Source of the DNA: Spinacia oleracea | Taxonomy: Eukaryota; Streptophyta; Magnoliopsida; Caryophyllales; Amaranthaceae | Length of the DNA: 64,000 bases | Direction of reading: 5' to 3' | Assembly (NCBI RefSeq): GCF_020520425.1 | Contig: NC_079487.1 | Span: forward strand, 134,934,385 to 134,998,384 | Shown: positions 1-17,600 of the stretch, piece by piece | How the letters are laid out: each line of letters starts with the position of its first letter | Position numbering within the stretch: position 1 is the stretch's first letter | Program-made: the position numbers and the translations under genes | Notes under the pieces: generated by a model | Seen by the model: only the letters and a program-made list of their open reading frames with translations | Databases searched by the model: none | What the model was told of the DNA's origin: nothing

Positions 1-206
1 GATGGTTATCATTTGTTTGCTCTAATAAGTAAGATATCCTCAATTGTACAAATGGACAGACTATTGTTTACAAATAAAAGTAAAAATAGTACAATATTTA
101 GATTAGAGCAATGACCAAACGTGATCATGTTATCACTTGGCCATATTTGTTTAGGTTAATAAATCTTAATCTAAGTTAAAACAATACTTACAACCAGTAA
201 CAATAT

Positions 207-6345
<6,139 letters not shown>

Positions 6346-6371
6346 TGCAACTGCAAGCGATTCAGCTAAAT

Positions 6372-6544
6372 CTGTAAGATCACAACTTCCCATCAAACAA
6401 CGCCAATTACTCGACAATAATTCTAACAAAATCTAAAGTTTCTTTAGTTCCTTTTCTAAATCAATTGCTTCATGAAAAATAAAACCATAAAACGATGATT
6501 GAACTGCAAAAAAAATTGAAAAATAAAATAAATAATAATATTAC
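6372..6544 (-). other. Leader intron of the PRP16-like gene
   Basis: On the minus strand a donor (CCG|GTAATATT) lies at 6544-6543 and an acceptor (CTTACAG|ATTTAGC) ends at 6372. The upstream exon, from about 6745 to 6545, has no ATG. The first ATG after splicing is therefore the one at 6345, which supports that start for the shortened protein. Inferred from splice consensus only. Confidence 0.55.
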
Positions 6545-6778
6545 CGGTTTGATTCTTTGAAAAGCGCAACAACAGTAAAGGGGCACAGCGTAAGGGCGGT
6601 GATGGTGGTGGCTGGTGCACGGACGAATGGAAGAAGAGGAACGAGGAAGGAGCAGCGCAACAACGACACTCGGTGTACTGGCCTTGCCGTCGAGTAGGAG
6701 GAGAGAGAAAAGAGAGAGGGAGGTTTAGTAATTACTAATTTGGGGTTTAATGTCGGGGTTTGTGAGGGACTACAATTC

Positions 6779-6786
6779 TATTTATA
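6779..6786 (-). promoter_or_regulatory. TATA box of the PRP16-like gene
   Basis: The minus strand reads CTATAAATAG here, about 35 bp upstream of where the leader exon should begin. A MITE starts only about 45 bp further upstream (6830), so the upstream promoter is transposon-derived DNA. Confidence 0.5.
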
Positions 6787-6829
6787 GGTTTCGTGGGTTT
6801 TCTATTTTGTCCTTTATTAAAAATAATTA

Positions 6830-7221
6830 CTCCCTCCGTTTCTTTTTTTGTTCTGGCGTTTCATAATGTTTGTAAATGGGTGAATCTTTCCTTTATAAAC
6901 TTATTATAATGTCGTTTTTTGTGCCAGTTTTTAATTTTAATTGGTCTAATTTTTTCAACTCATTTAATTTCTTTACAATTTCCTAAGTATGTTAAGTTAG
7001 CAATCTGTATGATTTTCTATTATTGGTTCATTTTGATATATAAAATAATTTTATTGGTTGTTGTAATGATTAGTGGATTGAGGTTTTACTTGGGTTTATT
7101 TTCTTTTTAATATAAATGATGGAATCTAAAGCATTTAAAATAAAAAACAAAAAATATCTTTATTATACATTAATAAACGCGTAAAAGTTCAAACGTAACA
7201 AACAAAAAGAAACGGAGGGAA
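6830..7221. mobile_element. Stowaway-like MITE (392 bp) upstream of the PRP16-like gene
   Basis: Left end CTCCCTCCGTTTCTTTTTTTG and right end matching AACAAAAAGAAACGGAGGGA as its inverted complement, with TA on both sides (6828-6829, 7222-7223). It belongs to a different subfamily from 5654-5981 but resembles the element at 11322-11668 in its right terminal ~45 bp. Confidence 0.75.
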
Positions 7222-8243
7222 TAGTATTGATCCCGTGTCATGCACTGCTTTTGTTATGTTTTAAATGTGACTTTAAATTTTCAATTCATCATACGGCTAA
7301 TAGGGAAAATAGGGAAAATGTATTTTATTTCGTGTGTCATTAAAAATACTTAGATAATAATATAAGTTGGTAATTATACTATTTGAAATTAATAGAAAAA
7401 AATAAAAGATGAAGAGACATGAAATTTATCGAAGGTGAAGGGACATGAATATTTTTGGTGGTGAAAAAACATAATGGAGAAGGAAGGGGCATGAATTTTT
7501 TTTTGGTGATGAAAAGACATGTTAGAGAAGGAAGGGACATGAAGTTTAAAGAAAATAAAATGGGAAAATGTTCTTTAAATTAGTATGTTTTAAATTTCTT
7601 TTAAATGTTCCTGTTACTAAATTGAAGTCGGAAGAGGAATTTCAATTGAAAATTAAAAATTACAATTGAATATTTGCTCTTAATTTATTTGCTCCTAATT
7701 TATACGCAAGAGAATAAAACGACGTGAGAGATTGAGCAGTAATAAAAATGGGAACAGATTTTTAAGTGAAGAAAGTTTTCAGCCAAATATAATAGGTTAG
7801 TTATTATAAGGGATTACAAAGTTTTTGTTAATGGAACAGACTTATTATAGACAATTTATTACACAGGGCATCCCATCAAGTCTCACGACTTAAAAGTTAA
7901 CACTAGCACTTGTGGATAATATAAGCTACACTGCACTATTTTTTGTTGCTTGTAATAACTTTATTAATCCCCTTCTCAAATTATTATTCCGGTAAAGAAA
8001 TTGAAGGAGACAATCCAAATTATGCTATTTGTGACCATAGAAGGTGTTTACATGTTGGAACCAAAATCATATATGAAGTACGGAGTAAATTCTAGTCCAA
8101 GACACAAGTTGTATTCCTATTAAGTCCATGTATTTGAGTCCATAAGGTGATGATCATGATATGTATCCGAGAAACACCAAATGCAGTAATGCACTAGTGG
8201 GATATCCTAGAAAAATGAAAGCTAAATAAAAGAGAAATAGACT

Positions 8244-8311
<68 letters not shown>

Positions 8312-8597
8312 TTTTCTCACTAGGTGTGTAAAGGCGGTTAAATGAGAAAAAAAATAAAAAAAAATCCATCTAACTAACTACTATAAGTATAACTAACTCG
8401 AATACAGTATTTCAACAAACTTTCCAAACAGAATTTCCCGCCGTCCTCTCTTTCTAGATTCTTCCTTGTAGCTTAGTAAATAGTAGCTCTCTTGAAATTT
8501 TCAATTTCCCCAGAATCCTAGTTTGTTAGTTTCAAGAACCCCAGAATACTAGTTTGTTAATTTCAAGAAGCCCAGTTTCTTTGTACCCAAATATCTG
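7222..8597. other. Intergenic, AT-rich, no gene seen
   Basis: No supported ORF. Around 7400-7560 a loose repeat of GAAGGGACATGAA-type words appears four or five times. A long AAT tract lies at 8246-8311. Two 31-bp tandem units (8509-8539 and 8540-8570) precede the ATG at 8598, probably in its leader. A TATA-like CTATAAGTAT is at about 8381. Confidence 0.6.
8246..8311. repeat. (AAT)n microsatellite, about 22 units
   Basis: Uninterrupted AAT trinucleotide run of about 66 bp, about 290 bp upstream of the gene at 8598. Such a run is likely to vary in length between individuals. Confidence 0.97.
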
Positions 8598-10251
8598 ATG
8601 GATTCTCTTCATTCAGCAACCAATTCAACCCATGCGTCTGATCTTGGGTTCATTTTAATGGGAACTCGAACTACTGCTGCTGCTGCTGCTGCTGCTTTAA
8701 ACAACGCTGTTGAGAGGTGCAACCAAATTCTGGTTTCTTGGATCATCAATTCTGTTTCACATAATATCAGCAGAAAGATTTGGCAGAATGAGCAATCTGT
8801 CAATTGTAAGTCTTCAATTTCAATTCGAATTAGCTTAATTCAATGTATGTTGCATGCCTTTTGGGTCTCTGGTATAAATGGAACTGGTGGTAATCATGGA
8901 GAGAATGAGAATGAGGATGAGAATGGGAATGAGGACGGTGCTGGTGCTGGTGGTGGTGGTGCTGGTGGTGGTGCTGGTGGTGGTGGTGGTGGTGGTGCTG
9001 GTAATGAAGGCAATGGTGGGGAGCCAATTACGATAAATAGGTACAATGCTAATAATGAGTATATCGAAACCATTCAAACGCAGATAATTGCAAACAATTA
9101 TGGTAGTTGGAATGCGTTTGCCGGAGCTATCTGTGATCGTTGGCAAGAGTTGAACGACGATCCAGTCCCCAATGGGATACTATATCTGTATCCTTTATTC
9201 TGTTGGCCTGGGAGTATTTCTGTCTATGGACGTCGTCAACCTAATGATGATCTGCATTCTGTCGATTTCGATGTGCTAAATCCTGAGGAATGGGGAGATG
9301 TAAGAGAGCGAATCAATTACCTCAGACTAGTTGAGCTTGAGCAACCTGCAGGTAATTTTTCTCAATATTAATTAATTAATGTATACAATAATAATGTTTT
9401 TGGTAGAACTGATCCATTGGTGGGCCGGCCCGGGTTCGGACCTGGCCTAAGCATAAAAATCAGCCCCTTATGTCGGGTCGGACCTAAGCATTAATATTAG
9501 CCCGTTATGTCGGGCCGGGCCTAAGAATAAAATCATCCCGTTATGTCGGGCCGGGTCTAAGCGTAAAAATCGGCCCGTTATGTCAGACGGGATCAGGCCG
9601 GTCCTAAAAAATAGCCCGTTATGCCGGGCCGGGCCAAGATTCGGCCAAAAAAATGGTGTCCAAACCCGGTATTTTCGGGCCGAAAGGCTTTCGGGCCATT
9701 TTTGGGACGGGTCGGATTTATAACTAAAACAAAGTGGTTTTGTATTTCCAAAACCCGTCCACAAAATTTAAAATTTCGGGCCGGGCTGAACCGAAAACCG
9801 GGCTGGGAAAATCTTCCCAAACCCGCAAAAAAATCGGGCGGGCCGGGCTCCCCTTGATCATGTCTGGTTTTTGGTTAGTAAATGAATATATATATGTTGA
9901 TAATTTAATCCTTATTGTGCAGGGAACAGGCCAATTATTATATATAGGTATAGTGTAAATGATGAGCATATTGAAACCTTCAACAGTGAAATAATTGCGA
10001 ATGGATATGGTAGTTGGAATGACTTAGCCGAAGCTATATTTCAAATATGGAATCAGAGGAACCTGAATGTGAATGAACCAGAACCAGAACCAGAGATAGC
10101 AGAAATGAATCCCAACTTATGTTGGCCTGGGAGTATGACTTGCTTTGGAATTCATGTATTTGGGCAATATGTGCCTTTAAACTGGCCTAATCATCCATGG
10201 AGATTTGTAAGAGGGGTAATCAATTGCCTCTGTTTGTTTGAGAACGCGTAA
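8598..10251 (+). CDS. Uncharacterised Gly-rich protein with a duplicated ~105-residue domain
   Basis: Two exons, 8598-9351 and 9923-10251, joined at GCAG|GTAATT..GTGCAG|GG, give 1083 nt (360 residues). I do not recognise the family. Residues ~27-33 are poly-Ala, ~105-118 Asn/Glu-rich and ~119-140 Gly-rich with Ala spacers. Two related domains follow, ~142-251 and ~253-360. Both have an RY..N.E.IET start, an IIAN.YGSWN block, a conserved CWPGS motif and a final R..IN.L.L.E segment. Each exon ends its own domain copy, so the second exon is effectively one domain. No signal peptide or membrane segment is evident. The intron carries a GC-rich repeat element. A strong GTAAGT lies inside exon 1 (~8806) without a clear acceptor, so the region around residues 70-95 is less certain. 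It could be a lineage-specific expressed gene or a decaying one. Confidence 0.65.
9414..9859. repeat. GC-rich hAT-like repeat with ~45-bp tandem units, intronic
   Basis: Between about 9440 and 9625 the core CCCGTTATGTCGGGCCGGG recurs about five times with a period near 45 bp. The ends carry roughly inverted GGGCCGGCCC-type sequence, as in several hAT-like repeats of this window. It sits wholly inside the intron of the preceding gene. The superfamily is tentative because no clean 8-bp target duplication was found. Confidence 0.5.
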
Positions 10252-11056
10252 CATGGCAACTGATGATCAGCACCTACAAACAAGGAACTGAGCATCTTAT
10301 CAACTCAGCTCTAATACTTGCAAATTAAATACTTTGTTTTTGTTTTTGTTTTTGTTTTTTCAGTCTGGGAAGACATATTAGATTCTATACATGTGTGAAT
10401 GCTTTCTAAATTCCAAGTATGAAATGTTTTCAATTTGTTGAATAAACACAGATAATACTGAAAATTGCATGACTGAATGTCACAGAACTAGCCTGTTTGT
10501 CTGTGTTATTCTTTTCTAATTAACCCTGTGAATATCATTATCTATGTTGCACAAGAAATTTCTGCTACCAAGCCAGCAAATTTCCAGAACTAGTTTCAAA
10601 TTTGTAATTTATTATAAAAACTGTAGTCAGAATTAAGGATAGTTTCAGTCTTAAAATCAATCATTGTTTGGAAGGGTTTTTATGTTTTTATCTAGTGTTA
10701 TTCCTTTGCTCAAACCTGTGTCTAGGTATCACCTGCATGAACTGTAGTCCTACAAAGATGCTGAACATATTTGTATATGAAATAAGCACAAATTAAAAAT
10801 CATGCAATTGCTGGTAACTGATAACACTTCCAAACAAGGGGTTTGAGATCTGTAAGAGAAGACTCCTATACTGCTATACATGCATCAGCATCACCACTAC
10901 TCTCAAGGTACTGATCAATAGAAATTAGAAATTGTATTTTTCAGATAGCCTAAAATTGCTTGCTTGAATTTTGTACTTGTATCAAGTATTGCTTTAATAC
11001 TTTGATAGATACGTTTGTCAATACATAACTTTCACCATCAATATGTTCAAAATACT

Positions 11057-11283
11057 TTTGTATAATTCTATTTTTAACCAAGTGTGTCTTAGCCTAGTGG
11101 AAAGGATTCCACCTTCCAACCAAAAGGTTGGGGGTTCAATCCCCACTAGGGGCCCTTTGAGGGAGGGTTCCCCTTATCATTCCCCCACTCTCAAAGTGTC
11201 TAGTCTGTTAATCCGGGCGGGTTGACCCGTGTGCAGGGTTCCGACCCGGTAGGACTATTAATCTTACCTTGCAAAAAAAAAAA
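11057..11283 (+). mobile_element. tRNA-derived SINE
   Basis: A tRNA-like head carries an A-box-like TTAGCCTAGTGG and a B-box GGGTTCAATCC. A body of about 130 bp and an A11-type tail follow. The 14-bp direct repeat ATGTTCAAAATACT flanks it at 11043-11056 and 11284-11297 and is the probable target duplication. The tRNA head starts about 27 bp inside the left repeat, so the exact 5' end is unclear. Confidence 0.7.
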
Positions 11284-11321
11284 ATGTTCAAAATACTCAT
11301 TTGAGGGCATTATTAAAGTTA

Positions 11322-11668
11322 CTCTTTTTGTTCTTTACGTTTTCCTTTTTGGATGTCCAAAATGTTCTTTACATTTCCTTTTATATGATCACATAAATGA
11401 TTTAATATTCTATCAAAATTTGTGTCCAATTATTATTTTAACCAATTAAATTCATTGGCTCATTTAATTTCTCACACTTTTCCATTGGGCATTAAATTTT
11501 ACTCATTTTCCTAATAACAGAATTTTGATAAAAGTGAAAACATTATAAATAAACGTAATTTATCTTATTTTTTAAATAAAAAAAATAAAAGAATATCAAT
11601 GCACATTAATTAGTCGTTAAAACGCGTGAAAAATAACAAACGTAAAGAACAAAAAGAGACGGAGGGAG
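11322..11668. mobile_element. Stowaway-like MITE, left end shortened (347 bp)
   Basis: The right end is the full GAGACGGAGGGAG terminus followed by TA. The left end starts within the terminal repeat (CTCTTTTTGTTCTTTACG) and lacks about ten outer bases. It lies about 25 bp past the SINE's right target duplication. Confidence 0.65.
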
Positions 11669-11686
11669 TAGGTAATTAGTTCGACT

Positions 11687-11904
11687 TAAAGATGGATGTG
11701 GGCCAGCCCAACCCGGCACGAAAAAAGCCCAGCTAGGCACGGGCACCAAAAAAGCACAGCGCGACAAGAGCACGAAGACGTGGGCCAAGTTTAGACCGCA
11801 TTTTTTGAAAAAAGCCTGTGGCACAAAATTACACTTAGGCACAATGGCCCGGCCCGGCACAAAAGCCTGTGGGCTCAACCCAGCCCGACCCACAGCCATC
11901 TTTG
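11687..11904. mobile_element. hAT-type MITE (218 bp), GC-rich
   Basis: Ends read TAAAGATGG(A/C)TGTGGG in inverted orientation. The 8-bp flanks GTTCGACT (11679-11686) and GTTCGACC (11905-11912) differ at one base, as expected of an hAT target duplication. The same family occurs at 38202-38519 and as a remnant at 45884-45958. Confidence 0.7.
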
Positions 11905-12193
11905 GTTCGACCCTGCTATTAATGGTAATAAAAGTTAGGTAATTAGTCAGGACGTTTAAGGATTAATGGTAATGTGATAGTTCATTCAAGAATCCTAGTT
12001 AAGGCAGGTGGTTACATCACATGTGCATATATGATTATATGCAATAGCTCTTTCGATATTCATAGAAGAGCAATTCTACTATAACTTCAGTTTACTCTAC
12101 ACTCAAGCTACAAACCCAATATCATACTCTATTATATAAAGTTACAATATTCTGTCCAAAAAAGAACAAAAGTAAGTTACAATATCTGCAGTA

Positions 12194-14607
12194 TTAATTA
12201 CCATTGTCAATCATTTCAGTATCTTCAGCCATTATAATCTCCATGTCCCGAATGTCTCTCTTCAATACATTGCCAAGTCTCGCTATGGCATCAGTCTGCT
12301 GCTGTAGAACCTGCAAAATCAATAAAACATGTGAAGGAAAAAGGTCATGAAATTGAGAGATATCTATTGAGGTTTAGGATGAGAGAATAATCATCTTAAG
12401 AGCAAAAATGTCATCCCTTAACCCAATAAAAGCATGGTTTTAATTAGAGCTATCAAAAGCTGACCCGATCCAACGGATTTCTGACAAAAACACAAGTGAC
12501 CCGATTCAATCCGCATAAGCACAGTGACCCCGCACAATTACATTATCCGATTATACCCGAACCAATTATATCCGGCCGATGACCCGATTTGACAGCCCTA
12601 GTTATAATCTCAAAAAGTCTCTCTTCATTTGGTGACTTAACGGCTGCTACAGTCCGTCTTACTCTTACCAATATAGGCCTAGATCCACTCTTCACCTTTA
12701 TAAATCCTAAGGCACCTCAAATCATTTAACCCCCGTAAAGCAAGACATAACGTTCCGCGCATATCAACCTTATAACTTTTGGTTTACATAGTCCAAAGCC
12801 CTACATTTTTCTTTATTGATCTCACTGACCTTCAAGTTTAGCAACAAAACTTCTCATTGATCAAGACATGACTTCTTAAGATAACCCCCCACCCCCACCC
12901 ACCCCCAAACAAACACACACACACCCACATTCCCGGTCGTCATCTATATTACATTAGGGGATTCAAATGTTGTTACTACCATAGTCCCATTCTCATCAAA
13001 CTAAGATCAGAAGTTCACGGTTCACCTCTGATATCTTGGGTATCTTACATCTAACCAATTCCTCTCCTATAAGATATTTGCTTTTGACATCTCCTTCATC
13101 AACTTCACAATTGTATAACAATTTTTGGTTCTCCAAAGTTCCTAACTTCAGCTTGGCTTAACAAATCATTTTGGCATCCATGTCTCATGCATCTCCACCA
13201 AACTCACACATAATCAACCACACAATGTAGGAATATCATTCACTTCAAGACCCCAATGCTTGTCAAAAGCTCTCTTTTGTTGGTCTACAACCTTGTTATG
13301 ACTTGCCATTTAATCCCAAAACTTATCAAGAAAAAAAATCTTCACATCACCATTTTTTGCAAATAGCAGCCTTAAACCATTCTAAAAACAACAACAATGT
13401 CAAAACTTTAATCCTAATAGGATGAGGTTGACTGCATAGACCATTTTAAGACGTCCATAAAAGCTTAAGGGTTGGAACCAAAAGGAAACTAGGGTCATTT
13501 GCGTCTTCTGTGAATATTTAATAAATTCAGGGATAAGAAAGAGAAAATGCTTCATAGATCAGTAGGAACGCCACCTAAGAGAAATATAAGCTCCAGCAAA
13601 GAAGAAATCATTTGTGTTCTCACCTCCTGCATGTCCGTGAGACTCCTCTCTTGAATTTTTGTTGACCCTGGAAGGTATACAGAGATGCTACCACCGTTGG
13701 TATTCACCTGAACACGAGATACGGTCAGCAGGTTTTGTACCCTCCTTGAAAGTTCTGCGCCAGACCCTTTGAGCTGCAGATGAAATACATCAGACAAAAT
13801 CCACCTCAAAAAAAAAACAACAAAAAAAAATATTTGGAGGGGTGGCAATACACAAACCTGTCTTACTGTGCCAGCCAACTTTTCCGCCAATTCAACTTCC
13901 GCTTTCATAAGGGGCAAACGGCAACCTTTTCCCTCAAGCGCCTCCACAATTCTCATCACCTAACAAGCATACAGGAGTTTCAGCACAGAGGATATTTTCC
14001 TATACAGATTGTTGCTGGCTATAATAGTCAATGATAGTTGCTAATAAATGATATTTAATAGAGGCAGCAGAAATTTGGAGCCTAGACATATGTTTCTTCA
14101 GATGTGAATTATATAACTAGCACCAACAACATATAATTTAGCTAAAAGAATAGACCATGAAAACAAATAAAAGCTTCTCCAAGCAATAAGCATACACAAA
14201 AGCAGAAAACCATGTTTCCCCCTCCTCCTCCCACCCCCCGAAACATCAACAACAACAACAGAAATCAAACCCACCCTTAATAAACGCCTTTGCAGACCTT
14301 GCTCTTTCTGCTTCAATCTCTCGATGCGAGGTAGAGTGTCAGCTTGAAAATGCCTTTGAAGCTGCGTAAAATAGAATAATGTTACCCAAAAAGAAGGTCA
14401 AATATTCACAACAAATTATCACAGAAACATGATTACATGAACATGGGCAGACAGAGGTAAACAGTACCGTCTTCACGTTCCCTTGCGTCATCCGCAATCT
14501 CTCCGCATCTGCAACAATCACTTCATCCTGAAGCTGCAGCAAATGGACCACAACAATCAGTTGAAGATGGCTTAGTAAAAGGTCTTGTCGCAGTTTTTTT
14601 GGGGCGC

Positions 14608-14640
<33 letters not shown>

Positions 14641-17600
14641 GTTCTGAAAACACCTCTTTTCTTCGAGAAACAAATAAATAATAGAGGAAAGGATATCTCC
14701 TTGACATTTAGAAACACATATCATACTTAAATCTCTAATGACAGTGATATTTGATGACATGCCATTCTCAATCCCACATCAATGACCATGTTTTTTTTGC
14801 AAAACGGCGTCAAGATTGCTGGACGGAGGCAGTACTCATAGCACAACACATCTTTGAAACATTGCAAATGCAATCCAGTTTTACCGTTTCCCATTGAAAA
14901 AAATCTTTTCATATGGTACACACAATTAATTTACATTATAACCTCTGTGGAAGTCTGATCTTCCAAAACGCATAACAAGGCCAACGTTATGCTTCAGACT
15001 TTTCCCTTCCCTAACCAGCTAACCAAAACTCCATATTTTGTCTCCTTTCTAAGTAAGCATTTTTCATCAGCGAAGGATTACAACCAAATAAATAGCTAGT
15101 ACCTAAATTGACTGTGGACGGAAATTGGACTTCAACTCATCTGAGTTAATTGAAAATGTTTTGGCGCGTACAGTCTATCTTCAGTCCAACAAATGGAAGT
15201 CTTTTCCATCAGCGAAGGATTTTTCATCGAAGGATTACAACCTTTCTAAGTAAGCATTTTTCATCAGCGAAGGATTACAACCAAATAAATAGCTAGTACC
15301 TAAATTGACTGTGGACGGAAATTGGACTTCAACTCATCTGAGTTAATTGAAAATGTTTTGGCGCGTACAGTCTATCTTCAGTCCAACAAATGGAAGTCTT
15401 TTCCACTTGCCCTCCCATTTCAGGAAAGAGATATATGTTAAAAACTTTTAAGGACTCTATTCGTTCGTCAGATAGGAACTTAGGAAGAGTACAAATGCAG
15501 GTCCACATCAGAACGCAAATTACAGAAACCTATGAAGTACATGGATTCAACCCAATAAACAGATAACAAGAGACGTAGCGACATGTCATAGCCAAGATGC
15601 AGTACGGACTTGTTATCAAGGCATCTTAAAGAACCTGATACAGAGCAACAAGAAGAGTTTATGCCAAGTTCTATTTCTTTTGGAAGAACTCAAATTTACA
15701 GAAACTCACTTGCTTAAACCGCCATACTTCTAAATTCCAGCTACAAAAGCCTACAAATCTAATACTCCTTCTGTTTTTTAATAACTGCATCACTTTCTAT
15801 AATTGGTTGTTTTTAAATAACTGCATCACTTATTCACTTCCTATTTTGGAAATTTTCCAACACCTATACTATATATTAAAAGGCGTTCCTAAGAAAGTAT
15901 ATCATGCCACGTGGCTCTTCTCATTCTTTTCAACATATATTGTTCCATGTTATCCACATACATTTTTAAAATTTGAAATATAATTTATGCAAGATTCGAA
16001 CTCATAACCTCGCGGCTAGAACACTAATTACTTATCCACTATGCTATAGCACATTGTATGTGGTCTTTTACATACTAATATAATAAAAGCGAATAAAATG
16101 AAGAACAATTATTTTTAATAAAAAATACAGATTCAATTATAGTTTTCTTTATTGCAAACGACATAATTACTGTCATCCAAGTAATGACCGGGGCATCCCG
16201 CATCCGGGCCTCAAAACTAGTTATTTATTATTTCTCTCCAACCATATTCCCCATTACCAATCATTTTATTTTTTCTCTTCCGTGTCCCTACCACATACTC
16301 ACACCATCAATTTATTACAAAAAATAATTTGTCCACTATCTTTTCCCTGCAATAATGATTTCATTCACTTACCCCACTGCATTATATAAATACTAAATCC
16401 AACTCAGACTTCTAAAACTACGTGCCGTCAAACCGATACACTTATTAAAAATGGTGAGGGTAGCTTCTACTTGATGAGAAAAGTAAAAACTTCAAAAAAG
16501 AAAGAACCAAAGCCCTAATATTGATTTAAAATACACCTTGATTGATGCGACTTTGCTTGTTTATTTTAATGGAGCTCAAGATCTCAGGCTTTAAGCAATA
16601 AGTAGATGCAATAACTTGAGATCTTAGGCATAATATGTTGAGAACAACAATTGCCTTTTCAAGATCATTTTCTAAAAAATTGGCAGAAGATAACATAATG
16701 ATCTCACACATAACGCATTCATTCCCACCTGATTTAATACCAAGCCCTCAAACCTGACTAAACATAACATAATGACCACACACATAACACAATCACTCCA
16801 ACCTGATTTAATAGCAAGCCCTCAACCCCTTACTTTTTATTAAGTGTATATAAACCTTCAAAGGTGCTCATAGAAAATGCAAATGTCTTCAACAAGACTT
16901 CAGCCTTAAGCATGATACGGAGGGATATGTGAAATTCAGATGTCCATAGCGTGATAGCGTTGTGCATCTCGTCCTGCTATTTTAAATCAGTGTATGCGTA
17001 CCAATGAACGGTCAATGCCATAAGATTTCCATTGCTCCCAGGTCATCTAGATTCTAATCAGAACTTCTCTGTTAAATAATAGGAATAAATTAGCTCTTAG
17101 ATAAACCTATGCACTAGTGCACTACCATCCCGCAATCCATACTCTGAAAGGTCCCTTGAGCTCACATACAGAGAACTATTATGCCCTACCCCATACAAAT
17201 TGGCCAAATCAGTGAACCATGTTATCAACATTTTCTTATTTGTCTATTCTTCTAGCTCGACATTACTTTTCACTTTCTCTGACACATCAGTTTTCAATAT
17301 TTAATAATAGCCTACCCATACAAGTTCATCGTGCTCTTTCTTATTTAACTTTATTATAATGTATATGATGGAGTCAAATATTATGGATATATTGCAGACC
17401 TTGTATGCACTAATCTCGCAGGACTATTCTTACATTTAGCCCTGTTTGGTAGGGGTTAATAAATGGCGAGAATGTCAATGAATTGTATGAAATTTTAAAC
17501 GAAATATATCAAGTTAATGTCGGTGATAATTTAACTCTGCTCTCAAATACATGTTTCCTGACATAAGTTCCCATAGTACTCGTCAACATTTTATGCACGG

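Larger units (their letters stand above)
10252..12193. other. Intergenic between the Gly-rich gene and NUP54
   Basis: 10252-11040 is the 3' flank of the Gly-rich gene; a (GTTTTT)n-like stretch at 10336-10360 is the only structure seen there. From 11043 to 11904 three short elements sit head to tail (SINE, Stowaway-like MITE, hAT MITE). 11905-12193 is the 3' flank of NUP54 and holds nothing recognised. Confidence 0.5.

Noticed and set aside
8830-9146. Minus-strand frames rich in His or Thr opposite the Gly-rich gene
   Set aside because: They are shadows of the GGT/GCT-rich linker codons of the plus-strand gene; composition explains them fully.
12600-13460. Degenerate LINE in a NUP54 intron
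   Set aside because: Some words resemble retroelement-derived plant repeats, but no reverse transcriptase motif or boundary could be read.
14339-14760. Poly-Pro proteins on the minus strand
   Set aside because: Generated by the G30 homopolymer read as CCC codons in a NUP54 intron.
15990-16060. A tRNA gene on the minus strand
   Set aside because: A- and B-box words are present, but the stems do not pair and it lies inside a Helitron-like element.
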